A DNA stretch of 64,000 nucleotides from Stenotrophobium rhamnosiphilum (GTDB lineage: Bacteria; Pseudomonadota; Gammaproteobacteria; Nevskiales; Nevskiaceae): contig NZ_QANS01000002.1 in assembly GCF_003052265.1 (NCBI RefSeq), forward strand, positions 124,001 to 188,000, in the 5' to 3' direction. Below, in pieces: positions 45,126-53,795 of this stretch. A model generated the notes under the pieces. The model saw nothing but the letters and a program-made list of their open reading frames with translations, had not been told where the DNA came from and searched no databases. Both the position numbers and the translations under genes were made by a program. How positions within the stretch are numbered: position 1 is the first letter of the stretch; the number at the start of each line of letters is the position of its first letter.

Positions 45126-46841
45126 ATGACGATCAAGTTTCAAAAAGTTTTTGCTCTTGCAGCATTGGGGATGGCTGTTACCGCCTATTCAGGCGTTACA
45201 GCAGCAGCGCAAGCCGATCCGGGTTGGTATTTCGGCATCGAAGGCTTCAGCTCAAAAGTAAAAGATGCTGATGGCACTGCCACGACAACGGCTACCAACA
45301 CTGTTGCACCTGTCGGCGGCGTTTGCCCCGCTGGTAGCACCGCAGTTTTGGGTGGCTTGCTTGATCCTCTTAACGTACTGATTCCGAGTGGCCTCACTGC
45401 CCTCACCCTTTGCGTGATTGCACCAGCTGGCGGCACGCCTGGTTCGAGCACAACGCAAACGGTCACCGCGCCAACCAGCGCGACGTTCAAGAACAGTTTT
45501 GGCGGCGGCTTCTCGCTGGGCTACATGTTCAACGGCGGCTTCCGTCCTGAATTGAACTTTGCCTATACGCAGAACGACCTCAAGACGTTTGCACTGGGCG
45601 GCACCGACGTTCCAGTTAACAACACGACCATCACCGCCTATCGCGCGATGGCGAATGCTTGGTTCGACTTTGATTTCGGCATCCCTGTTACGCCTTACTT
45701 GGGCGGCGGTGTTGGCGCGCAGTTGAGCAAACTCGAAAGCGACGGCAGCAGCGCGAATGACACGACCTTCACCTATCAATTGGGTGGCGGTGTGAATTTC
45801 TGGGCAACCAGCAAGCTGGCGCTGTCACTTGACTACCGCTACGTCGTTGCAGGCCAACCAACGTTTGAAACCACCACTGTTGTCGGTGGATCAGCCACCC
45901 ATACGTCTCAGCAGAGCGATTACAAAGCACAGCAGATCGGCGTTGGCCTGAAATATCTGTTCGGCGAATTTGGCCGCGATGTTGGCGACAAAGATGGCGA
46001 CGGCGTTCCAGATCGTCTCGACAAGTGCCCGAACACGCCTAAGGGCGTGCAGGTCAATCTCGAAGGCTGCCCACTTGATACCGATGGCGACGGCGTTCCT
46101 GACTACCTCGACAAGTGCCCAGGCACGGCGAAGGGTGCAGTTGTGAATGCTGAAGGTTGCGTACTTGATTCCGATGGTGACGGCGTACCGGATTACCTCG
46201 ACAAGTGCCCGAATACACCGAAGGGCGTGCAAGTTGACGCGAATGGCTGCCCATCAGCTGATAGCGACGGCGACGGCGTTCCTGACTACCTCGACAAGTG
46301 CCCTAAGACCCCAGTGGGTCAGAAGGTTGGTCCAGATGGCTGCCCACTCGATAGCGATGGCGACGGCATTCCAGACGACCAAGACGAGTGCCCGAACACG
46401 CCAGCTGGCGCCAAGGTACTTCCAAACGGTTGCGCACTGAAAGGTGATTGCCGCCGTCCACGTCCAGGCGAACAGGTTGACGAACACGGATGCGCGGTTG
46501 AACACAGCTTCATCCTGAAAGGCGTGAAGTTTGAATTCGACTCCGACCGTCTGACTCCAGCAGCTAAGGAAATTCTGAACCAAGTTGGCGAAACGCTGAA
46601 GGCTTATCCTGAAGTTAACGTCGAAGTTCAGGGTCACACCGACTACATCGGCACCGACGCATACAACCTCGGCCTGTCTGAGAAGCGTGCGATTGCTGTG
46701 AAGGTCTATCTGAGCGGTAAAGGCGTAGACGTTAAGCGCCTCAGCCCAGTTGGCTACGGCAAGACCCGTCCAATCGACACCAACGAAACCGAAGCCGGCC
46801 GCGAAAACAACCGCCGCGTTGAGCTGAAAGTTCTTGAGTAA
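45126..46841 (+). CDS. OmpA-type outer-membrane protein with five TSP3 calcium-binding repeats
   Basis: A 571-residue protein. Signal peptide (cleavage near residue 28-30), an OmpA-like barrel (residues about 32-285) with an unusual 70-residue Ala/Thr/Gly/Val-rich insert early on (about 48-118), then five thrombospondin type 3 repeats (residues 288-438; DSDGDGVPDYLDKCP units with conserved Cys), then an OmpA_C peptidoglycan-binding domain (FEFDSDRLT, QGHTDYIGTDAYN, ENNRRVE). It links outer membrane to wall and may bind calcium through the Asp-rich repeats. A close paralogue lies at 49898. GGGGA six bases before the ATG supports the start. Confidence 0.93.
   Translation: MTIKFQKVFALAALGMAVTAYSGVTAAAQADPGWYFGIEGFSSKVKDADGTATTTATNTVAPVGGVCPAGSTAVLGGLLDPLNVLIPSGLTALTLCVIAPAGGTPGSSTTQTVTAPTSATFKNSFGGGFSLGYMFNGGFRPELNFAYTQNDLKTFALGGTDVPVNNTTITAYRAMANAWFDFDFGIPVTPYLGGGVGAQLSKLESDGSSANDTTFTYQLGGGVNFWATSKLALSLDYRYVVAGQPTFETTTVVGGSATHTSQQSDYKAQQIGVGLKYLFGEFGRDVGDKDGDGVPDRLDKCPNTPKGVQVNLEGCPLDTDGDGVPDYLDKCPGTAKGAVVNAEGCVLDSDGDGVPDYLDKCPNTPKGVQVDANGCPSADSDGDGVPDYLDKCPKTPVGQKVGPDGCPLDSDGDGIPDDQDECPNTPAGAKVLPNGCALKGDCRRPRPGEQVDEHGCAVEHSFILKGVKFEFDSDRLTPAAKEILNQVGETLKAYPEVNVEVQGHTDYIGTDAYNLGLSEKRAIAVKVYLSGKGVDVKRLSPVGYGKTRPIDTNETEAGRENNRRVELKVLE
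45987..46439 (+). repeat. Tandem TSP3-coding array, five units
   Basis: Five consecutive units of about 87-93 bases encode DxDGDGxPDxxDxCPxTxxG with a GC pair near each end. DNA units are alike enough (gatggcgacggcgttcc is recurrent) to permit slippage or unequal crossing-over. Confidence 0.9.
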
Positions 46842-46856
46842 GTAGTTTGATGTAAC

Positions 46857-46892
46857 TAAAAACCCGCCAGCTAAAACTGGCGGGTTTTTATT
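46857..46892 (+). terminator. Rho-independent terminator of the first OmpA-type gene
   Basis: Stem aacccgccag with ctggcgggtt, loop ctaaaa, followed by TTTTATTT, 16 bases after the stop. Confidence 0.9.
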
Positions 46893-46910
46893 TGCACGAC
46901 GCGATGTATC

Positions 46911-47060
46911 CCGTGGGCGCATAGATGCGCAGGAACGGGATTCTCACCCAGCTCTCAGGCCTCTCTAAATGGGAAATGCATGGAGCGACGCGGTCGGCGA
47001 ACTAAATGCTCTGCTTATGAAGCATGGACACTAGCGCGACGTTCACTCCCCCGCCCCGCA
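46911..47060. repeat. Intergenic repeat copy 2 (mosaic modules)
   Basis: Between the OmpA-type gene and the hydrolase lie modules also present at 51463-51698. A 25-base identical block covers 46925-46949 (core CGCAGGAACGGGATTCTC), and a 23-base identical block covers 46977-46999 (core TGGAGCGACGCGGTCGGC). The order of the two blocks is reversed relative to the other copy. Confidence 0.75.
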
Positions 47061-47075
47061 CAAAAACAAACAACT

Positions 47076-47903
47076 TCATTTGCTAGGGAAAACCCCAGCA
47101 AGAAACTTATCAATCTCACCATTCACAACAGCTGGCGATTCCAACGCAGCCAAATGCCCAATACGCGGCAACACAACAAACTGGCTATTAGGAATCGCAT
47201 CTGCCATCGCCTTGGTTTCAAGTACAGGAAAAGTACGATCTTCTTCGCCCGCCAACACCAGCACGGGACACTTGATAGCTTGCAACTGCGTGTGACGATC
47301 CGTTCGATATGGAACGACACTACGAATCGCCCAATGCACTGATCGCGGATCAACCTCTGAAACAGTGTCACGAATAAATTTCACAACGTCTGGTTTAGTT
47401 TTCTCAGTCGTTTCCCCAGCAAAAGCACTTACTGCACGCTGCGCCATAAACATCGGGAATTTATTGCAGCGACGAAGCACCGCAGTCATCGCTAGAAATT
47501 CCAGCTTCTGTGACCAGCCCACAGCAGACGCCGTGCAATTCATCAGAACTGCAGCGCGTGCGCGCTCGGGATAAAGCGCAGCGAAAACGCCGCCCATCAT
47601 TCCGCCCCAGGAATTGCCTAGCAAAACACAATCCTTAATTTCTAAGGCATCAAGAATCTGAACGAGGCAATGCGCGCAATCGTCCATCGTGAAATGTCGA
47701 TTCAAGGCTTCACTCGCACCGTGCCCAGGAGAATCAATCATCACCACACGATAGCGATCAGAAAAATACTCGGCCTGTGCACGCCACATTTCACCGTTCA
47801 TTAATAAGCTCGGCCAACAAAGCATTGCAGGACCGCTTCCGGACACTTGAACGTTGATAATGCCAAGCGTGGTATCAATACGATGCGTAACCATGGTCAG
47901 CAT
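47076..47903 (-). CDS. Alpha/beta hydrolase
   Basis: A 275-residue protein with catalytic triad candidates in GNSWGGMMGG (nucleophile Ser), LAGEEDRTFP (Asp) and RIGHLAALE (His). The oxyanion region is CWPSLLMNGEMWRAQ. It resembles 3-oxoadipate enol-lactonase/ester hydrolases, but substrate is unknown. It is on the opposite strand to the flanking OmpA-type genes and follows the lipoprotein gene, from which a terminator separates it. Confidence 0.85.
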   Translation of the reverse strand: MLTMVTHRIDTTLGIINVQVSGSGPAMLCWPSLLMNGEMWRAQAEYFSDRYRVVMIDSPGHGASEALNRHFTMDDCAHCLVQILDALEIKDCVLLGNSWGGMMGGVFAALYPERARAAVLMNCTASAVGWSQKLEFLAMTAVLRRCNKFPMFMAQRAVSAFAGETTEKTKPDVVKFIRDTVSEVDPRSVHWAIRSVVPYRTDRHTQLQAIKCPVLVLAGEEDRTFPVLETKAMADAIPNSQFVVLPRIGHLAALESPAVVNGEIDKFLAGVFPSK

Positions 47904-47954
47904 TGTTTACACCAAGTAAATTTTTAGTTTTGCGATTATGCCGACCAAACGCAA

Positions 47955-47982
47955 AAAAGGCGCCTTTCGGCGCCTTCTTTGT
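47955..47982 (-). terminator. Rho-independent terminator of the Ig-like lipoprotein gene
   Basis: Stem aaggcgcc-tttc-ggcgcctt followed leftward by a T6 run, about 20 bases beyond the stop. Confidence 0.88.
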
Positions 47983-48000
47983 ATTCCACTCAATTTTAAA

Positions 48001-49635
48001 TCAAGGCGTTATCTTGGTCTTGTCGACCGCAGCACACGCGGTAGTCACATTTACCGAAGACAGCGCGCTCACCAAGCCGGTGCTAAAAGTAACTCTAAGA
48101 GCATCGAAAGGCTTGGTTGTTGGAAGCGTCACATATGCACCACCGCCTGCACCTAGTCCAAGCAATGTGATGTCAAGCAACGGTGGCAACGGAATCAAGC
48201 CACCAGCTACGTAAGGAATGCTGGTTTCCTGAACCACACCACCCAACAGCGTCGTTACGCGAATTTCGGCGTTCAGAACATTTGCCGACAGCAGTGCGCC
48301 GGAAGGATCTGTAACGCGGAAACCTGCATTGCCACCAGCAGCGAACGGAGCGGCTGCGTTGCTGTTAACGGTCAACGAGATCTCGTTGGTTGGCAAGCCT
48401 ACGCCCAGGAAGGCGTTCAGCACTGCAACATTGGTCGGATCCGCATCGATAACGTTGTCTGGCGCATTCACACCGCAAATCAAGCAGAGCGGACCTGTTA
48501 CAGCCGTTGCAGTCGTTGCCGCAGGCGTGTTCTGGTTGCTCAACGGCGTGGTGCAAGCTGCATCAACAACAGTCAACGAACCGGTTGCAGAGTTCTTGGT
48601 CGGATCTGTCAGCGTTGAAGCGTCTTTCAAGGTGGCAGTGATTGTTGCCACGCCCACTTTAAGACCCGTTGCCGTTTCTTTTGTAACGTCGGTTGCATGA
48701 TCAGCGATTGAAGCGATGCCACCAGCCGAAACCGTCCAATTGATGTCTGCGTTAGGAACAGGATGAGGCAAGCCATCACCATAAATACCAATCAGCTGAA
48801 AATCCTGCGTTTGATCTTTAGCTATCGCAGCAGAAGGCGGCGTCAGCTTCGTACTCTGCAAGCTCTTCAAGGCCACATCATTATTGATAGTGAACGTGCC
48901 TGAATCAGATGCAATGTCATCGCCGTTAGCATTATCCGCCGAGTTCGCGGTGATCGCGCATGTGCCCGTCGTCGCCACAGCTTTCGCCACAGTTGAGGTG
49001 CCAGTTGTTGGCGCAATGGTTGCTACCGTATCGGCACAGACTTTCGTCCAAGTAATCGAAGCCGGAACGAGAGTAAAGGCCAAACCATCACTACCGACGC
49101 CGGCGACCGTGAATGTCACCGTGCCATTCTGTGCGACTGGAGGCGGTGACTTCGGGCTGACCACGATGTGGTCCAAAACAACTGGCGTTACGGGGATTGA
49201 GATAGTGGCAACGTTGGCCGTGCCTTCAAGACCCTGAACCGTTCCCTTAACAACAACAGTGCCAACACCCGGACCAGCGGTAAATAAGCCAGTGTTAGGA
49301 TCGATGCTGCCATTGCCGGAATTATCAACGCTCCAAACAACGCTACCGATGTCTTTATCGCAAGGCTGGAGGAGAAGTGTAGTGCCATTGACCGGCGTGC
49401 TGACTACACCTGGATCAGTAACCTTTGTTCCCGGAGGAGTAGTGCAAAGACCTGAAGCCGTAAATTGGATTTTATCGCCAACCGCAATCTGGCCACTCGA
49501 TCTTGGTTTGACCGGTACGCCTGTGATCGTAATCGTCTTCAACACCGACGAAAAATCAGGGCTTTGAGTGCTGCAGCCGGTCAGCATGATCAGGACAAGT
49601 GCGATCACGCCTGTGAGTAAACGAAACATTTTCAT
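48001..49635 (-). CDS. Surface lipoprotein with Ig-like repeats
   Basis: A 544-residue lipoprotein. Lipobox MLTGC places the lipidated Cys at residue 21. The mature region has at least three bacterial Ig-like segments built on the same pattern (KTITITGVPV...GDKIQFTASG; LDHIVVSPKS...GTVTFTVAGVGSDG; LKSLQSTKLTPP...QDFQLIGIYGDG), followed by a C-terminal domain with CLICGVNAPDNVIDAD and a hydrophobic LPPLLDITLLGLGAGGGAY stretch. Paired Cys within domains may be disulfides. GAGGA eight bases upstream supports the start. It is divergent from the second OmpA-type gene across 262 bases. Adhesin or structural role is possible, not proven. Confidence 0.82.
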   Translation of the reverse strand: MKMFRLLTGVIALVLIMLTGCSTQSPDFSSVLKTITITGVPVKPRSSGQIAVGDKIQFTASGLCTTPPGTKVTDPGVVSTPVNGTTLLLQPCDKDIGSVVWSVDNSGNGSIDPNTGLFTAGPGVGTVVVKGTVQGLEGTANVATISIPVTPVVLDHIVVSPKSPPPVAQNGTVTFTVAGVGSDGLAFTLVPASITWTKVCADTVATIAPTTGTSTVAKAVATTGTCAITANSADNANGDDIASDSGTFTINNDVALKSLQSTKLTPPSAAIAKDQTQDFQLIGIYGDGLPHPVPNADINWTVSAGGIASIADHATDVTKETATGLKVGVATITATLKDASTLTDPTKNSATGSLTVVDAACTTPLSNQNTPAATTATAVTGPLCLICGVNAPDNVIDADPTNVAVLNAFLGVGLPTNEISLTVNSNAAAPFAAGGNAGFRVTDPSGALLSANVLNAEIRVTTLLGGVVQETSIPYVAGGLIPLPPLLDITLLGLGAGGGAYVTLPTTKPFDALRVTFSTGLVSALSSVNVTTACAAVDKTKITP

Positions 49636-49897
49636 TTGTGTGTTCCTCGAGAAACTTTTTTTGAATTGCCGCGTAAGACAACCAGCTTTAAGGGCTTGTG
49701 TGAGTATATCGACATTGTTTGAGCAATGGTATTCTAATCCAGTGGGTATGTAGAAGAATATTTTGTATCATGGCCCATCGGCCGGTTATGATCCTGCCAC
49801 GATTCCGTTGTGCATCTTTGCGATGTCCGTCACGGTATGTAGCGGTGTTGGTTTGATCGAATACGCTGTAACGTCTACGCTCAAGGGGAACCTGCAA

Positions 49898-51406
49898 ATG
49901 ATAAGAAGTAAAATACTGGCCGCATTTTTTGCGCTGTGGGCCGTCACTACCGTTGCACATGCGGGTGATGATTACGACAAGCGTTGGTATATCTCACCTA
50001 CGATCGGCGCCGTACTGTCCGACCAGAGCGATCTAGATAGCGGCCCAATGGGTCAGATTTCGGTGGGTCGCTCACTGGCGAACTACCAGGGTTTTGAATT
50101 CGAAGGTGGCTATAGCAGCCTGACCGTGGGTCATCTGCCTGCCAAGAACAAGTACAACCGCGTCGTAGGCGGTGTGAACTTGATCCAATACCTTGCTCCG
50201 GAATCTTGGACGTTCCGTCCATACTTGCTTGGCAATCTTAACTATCACTCGATTAGCTTCCTTGGCGAACGCCAAGGTGGCGTGGGCTATGGCTTAGGTG
50301 CAGGTGCATTTGTGCGTCTGTCGCAGGCCATTGATCTGCGCTTTGACGCCCGCTACAACACCGATATGATTCGTGATCGCGGCGGCGTTCTGCAGAAGAC
50401 CAACTTCTACGTTGTGACCGCAGGCGTTGGCGCACGCATCAAGTTTGGCGCTGACCCATCGGATAGCGATGGCGACGGCGTTCCAAATGACCGCGATAAA
50501 TGCCCTAACACGCCTAAAGGTGTTGCCGTCAATGCTGATGGCTGCCCACCGGATAGCGATGGCGACGGCGTTCCTGACTACCTCGACAAGTGCCCACGTA
50601 CGGCTCCTGGCGTAGTGGTTAATGCCGATGGTTGCCCAGCTGATAGCGATGGCGACGGCGTTCCTGATTACCTCGACAAGTGCCCGAACACCGCTAGAGG
50701 CGTTCAGGTTGGCGCTGACGGTTGCCCATTGGATTCCGATGGCGACGGCGTTCCTGACTACCTCGACAAGTGCCCGAACACGCCACGCGGTACGCCAGTA
50801 AATGGCGACGGCTGCCCGTTCACGGATAGCGATGGTGACGGCATTCCTGACTACCTCGACAAGTGCCCTAATACGGCCAAGGGCCAGAAGGTTGGTCCAG
50901 ATGGTTGCCCACTCGACAGCGATGGCGACGGCATCCCAGATGATCAGGACGAGTGCCCGAACACGCCAGCTGGCGCCAAGGTACTTCCAAACGGTTGCGC
51001 ACTGAAAGGTGATTGCCGCCGTCCACGTCCAGGTGAACAGGTTGACGAACACGGATGCGCGCTTGAGCACAACTTCATCCTTAAGGGTGTGAAGTTTGAG
51101 TTCGACTCCGACCGTCTGACCGCAGCTGCTAAGGAAATCCTGAATCAGGTTGCCGAAACGCTGAAGGCCTATCCAGAAGTTAACGTCGAAGTTCAGGGGC
51201 ACACCGACTACATCGGTACCGACGCCTACAACCTCGGCCTGTCTGAGAAGCGTGCGATTGCTGTGAAGGTCTATCTGGGTGGCAAGGGCGTTCAAACCCA
51301 GCGCCTCAGCCCAGTTGGCTACGGCAAGACCCGCCCAATCGACACCAACGAAACCGAAGCCGGCCGCGAAAACAACCGCCGCGTTGAGCTGAAAGTTCTC
51401 GAGTAA
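49898..51406 (+). CDS. OmpA-type outer-membrane protein with six TSP3 calcium-binding repeats
   Basis: A 502-residue paralogue of the gene at 45126. Signal peptide ends at AHA (residue 22), then an OmpA-like barrel (23-188), six TSP3 units (189-369) and an OmpA_C domain. The barrel differs strongly from that of the first copy, whereas the last repeats and OmpA_C are nearly identical in DNA. The ATG at 49898 with AGGGG upstream is used; the frame is open to 49763 but the extra residues are unlikely to be translated. Confidence 0.93.
   Translation: MIRSKILAAFFALWAVTTVAHAGDDYDKRWYISPTIGAVLSDQSDLDSGPMGQISVGRSLANYQGFEFEGGYSSLTVGHLPAKNKYNRVVGGVNLIQYLAPESWTFRPYLLGNLNYHSISFLGERQGGVGYGLGAGAFVRLSQAIDLRFDARYNTDMIRDRGGVLQKTNFYVVTAGVGARIKFGADPSDSDGDGVPNDRDKCPNTPKGVAVNADGCPPDSDGDGVPDYLDKCPRTAPGVVVNADGCPADSDGDGVPDYLDKCPNTARGVQVGADGCPLDSDGDGVPDYLDKCPNTPRGTPVNGDGCPFTDSDGDGIPDYLDKCPNTAKGQKVGPDGCPLDSDGDGIPDDQDECPNTPAGAKVLPNGCALKGDCRRPRPGEQVDEHGCALEHNFILKGVKFEFDSDRLTAAAKEILNQVAETLKAYPEVNVEVQGHTDYIGTDAYNLGLSEKRAIAVKVYLGGKGVQTQRLSPVGYGKTRPIDTNETEAGRENNRRVELKVLE
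50462..51004 (+). repeat. Tandem TSP3-coding array, six units
   Basis: Six units of about 87-93 bases. The last unit shares 86 identical bases with the other array and the region after it (50948-51033 equals 46383-46468). Confidence 0.9.
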
Positions 51407-51422
51407 TTAGTACGTAGTAACT

Positions 51423-51462
51423 AAAAGCCCCGCTGGAGCAATCCAGCGGGGCTTTTCTTTTT
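51423..51462 (+). terminator. Rho-independent terminator of the second OmpA-type gene
   Basis: A 15-bp stem (51423-51437 with 51442-51456, loop gcaa), followed by CTTTTTAT that runs straight into the repeat motif at 51463. Confidence 0.92.
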
Positions 51463-51698
51463 ATGTACAGGATGTACGGTACCTACGCGGGCACATGGAT
51501 GCGCAGGAGCGGAGGTGTTTGTGCAGAGATGCTCTGCCCATATGCGCGTGCATGGAGCGACGCGGTCGGCGGATTAGATGAACTCCGACAACAGCATGCG
51601 CAGGAACGGGATTCTCACCCCGTTCTCAGGTCTCGCTAGTTGGCGAGAACCCCACTCCTGCGCATCCTGCGCCCGTGGAGTACGTCCATCCTGTACAT
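51463..51698. repeat. 236-bp intergenic element with inverted ends (repeat copy 3)
   Basis: The element fills nearly all the space between two convergent genes. Left end ATGTACAGGATGTAC (51463-51477); right end GTCCATCCTGTACAT (51684-51698), its inverted near-copy. Inside are modules shared with 46925-46999 and several ATGCGCAGG/CATGGATGCGC motifs. No ORF is convincing. Confidence 0.8.
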
Positions 51699-51699
51699 A

Positions 51700-51738
51700 A
51701 AAAAGCGGCGCATGCCTACGCATACGCCGCTTTTTATT
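51700..51738 (-). terminator. Rho-independent terminator of the carboxylase alpha gene
   Basis: Stem aaaagcggcg-atgc with gcat-cgccgctttt around ctac. Read leftward from the alpha-subunit stop it ends in a T-run, directly followed by the inverted repeat end. Confidence 0.88.
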
Positions 51739-51756
51739 AACTTCTAGCGAAGAGCT

Positions 51757-53754
51757 TTAAGCGTCCGGCTTAACCTGTACCAGCAACTGACGCCCCTTCA
51801 CCTGATCACCAGCCTTCACGCTAACTGTTTCAATAACGCCCGATACAGGTGTCGTCAGCTGGAATTCCATCTTCATCGCTTCCAACACCACCAGCGTCGT
51901 GCCCTTCTCGACTTTCTGACCCGCTTCCACGTGCACTGCAACAATCTTGCCGTCGCTGTTAGCGAGGATGCGTCCATCAGCGCCTGCGGCCACCGCTTGC
52001 GCAGGAGCGAGTGAGGTGTCGGTATAGCAATGCGTTGTGCCTTCTGCGGTCAACCAGACTGCATCGCCGTGATGCGCGATGACTGCTTTGCCCTGCACGC
52101 CTTCTACGATGTAATGGAATTCATGTGGCAACGAACGTGCGACATTGATCTCAATCTTGCTACCTGCAATCTCGATCGAGAACTGATGTCCATCATGAAC
52201 CAAAACTTCTAGATCATATTCCTGATCGCGCCACTTCAATTTGAATTCGGCTGGCGCTTCATGCGAGCTGTGCCAACCAATAAATTCTGACGATAGATTA
52301 TTTTCTTCTGCGAGTTTCTGCGCGTCATCGAGATACAGCGCAACTACCGCGAGCGCAACGTGACGTGACGATGGCTTCGCCGCAGAGACCTGTTCCTGTG
52401 GAAAGTACTTGCCGATAAATGCGGTACTGAAATCGCCTGAAGCGAACGCTTCGTTTGCCAGAATTGCCGACAAATAATCTTTGTTATTGACCACGCCAAG
52501 GAAGCTGGTTTGTTCCAGCGCCTTGAGCAAACGCGTGCGCGCGGTTTCACGATCTTCGCCCCAAGCAATCACCTTGGCCTGCATCGAATCGTAGAACGGG
52601 CTAATCGTTGCGCCGGTAGTCAGATAGGTATCGACACGCACGCCGTCGCCCTGCGGCGCGCTCCACGAGAGAACAGGCCCAGTCTGCGGCATGTAGTTGT
52701 CGCGTGGATCTTCGGCGCAAAGGCGAACTTCAATCGCCCAACCCTTGCGCTTGGCTGATACCTGCTCCTGCGTCAGCGGCAAAGGTTCGCCTTGCGCAAC
52801 ACGAAGCTGCCATTCAACAAGATCGACGCCGTAAACCAATTCAGTAACAGGATGCTCAACCTGCAAGCGCGTGTTCATTTCTAGAAAATAGAACTGGCCA
52901 TCGCGTGCAAGCATGAACTCAACCGTGCCAGCACCAACGTAGTTCACCGCCTTAGCGGCGGCAACCGCAGCAGCACCCATTTTCACGCGCAGCGCTTCAT
53001 CAACCGCAGGTGATGGTGCTTCTTCAACAACCTTTTGGTTGCGACGTTGCACGGAGCAATCACGCTCACCAAAGTGAATGACGTTGCCATGACGATCGCC
53101 AAAGATCTGGATTTCGACGTGACGTGCATCCATCACTGCCTTTTCAATCAGCAACTGACCAGAACCGAAAGCGTTGGTCGCTTCTGAACGTGCAGACTGA
53201 ATGTTGGCAAGTAGTTCGTTCGCTTCATAAACCAAGCGCATACCGCGACCACCACCGCCAGCAGCGGCTTTCACCATCACTGGCAAGCCGGCTTTCTTGG
53301 ATTCAGCAACCAATGTTTCATCAGCCTGATCATCGCCCTGATAGCCCGGCACGCAAGGCACATTCGCCGCAATCATGCGGATCTTGGACGCGCTCTTGTT
53401 GCCCATCGCTTCAATCGAATGCGGATCTGGACCAATGAAAATCAGGCCAGCGTCCTGCACTGCTTTAGCAAAGGCTTCGCGTTCAGACAAAAAACCGTAG
53501 CCAGGGTGAATAGCCTGTGCGCCGGAAAGCTTGGCCGCCGCAAGAATGTTCTCAATCAACAAGTAAGAATCTTTGGCAGGAGATGGGCCAATACGAACAG
53601 CTTCGTCTGCCTCGAGCACGTGCATGCTGTCTTTATCGGCGTCGCTGTACACAGCAACGGTTTGATAACCCGCCTTCTTAGCGCCGCGAATAACGCGGAC
53701 AGCGATTTCGCCACGGTTGGCGACCAGAACTTTAGTAAAACGCTTGCTCATCAT
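51757..53754 (-). CDS. atuF: Biotin-dependent acyl-CoA carboxylase alpha subunit (AtuF-like)
   Basis: A 665-residue subunit with a biotin carboxylase domain (KVLVANRGEIAVRVIR; ATP-grasp GGGGRGMRLV; EMNTRLQVEHPVTE), a BT linker domain and a C-terminal biotinyl domain with the biotinylated Lys in EAMKMEF. With the beta subunit it carboxylates a branched enoyl-CoA. Methylcrotonyl-CoA (LiuD) and geranyl-CoA (AtuF) alpha subunits look similar; the name follows cluster order and the beta subunit. The second codon is also ATG. Last gene of the operon, 41 bases after the hydratase. Confidence 0.85.
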   Translation of the reverse strand: MMSKRFTKVLVANRGEIAVRVIRGAKKAGYQTVAVYSDADKDSMHVLEADEAVRIGPSPAKDSYLLIENILAAAKLSGAQAIHPGYGFLSEREAFAKAVQDAGLIFIGPDPHSIEAMGNKSASKIRMIAANVPCVPGYQGDDQADETLVAESKKAGLPVMVKAAAGGGGRGMRLVYEANELLANIQSARSEATNAFGSGQLLIEKAVMDARHVEIQIFGDRHGNVIHFGERDCSVQRRNQKVVEEAPSPAVDEALRVKMGAAAVAAAKAVNYVGAGTVEFMLARDGQFYFLEMNTRLQVEHPVTELVYGVDLVEWQLRVAQGEPLPLTQEQVSAKRKGWAIEVRLCAEDPRDNYMPQTGPVLSWSAPQGDGVRVDTYLTTGATISPFYDSMQAKVIAWGEDRETARTRLLKALEQTSFLGVVNNKDYLSAILANEAFASGDFSTAFIGKYFPQEQVSAAKPSSRHVALAVVALYLDDAQKLAEENNLSSEFIGWHSSHEAPAEFKLKWRDQEYDLEVLVHDGHQFSIEIAGSKIEINVARSLPHEFHYIVEGVQGKAVIAHHGDAVWLTAEGTTHCYTDTSLAPAQAVAAGADGRILANSDGKIVAVHVEAGQKVEKGTTLVVLEAMKMEFQLTTPVSGVIETVSVKAGDQVKGRQLLVQVKPDA

Positions 53755-53795
53755 GATTTCTCGATTAATCGTTTGAACTGTTCGCTATCGCGAAA

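Noticed and set aside
45987-51004. Regularly spaced DNA repeats resembling CRISPR
   Set aside because: The units encode TSP3 protein repeats in one continuous frame, vary in sequence and have no cas genes near.
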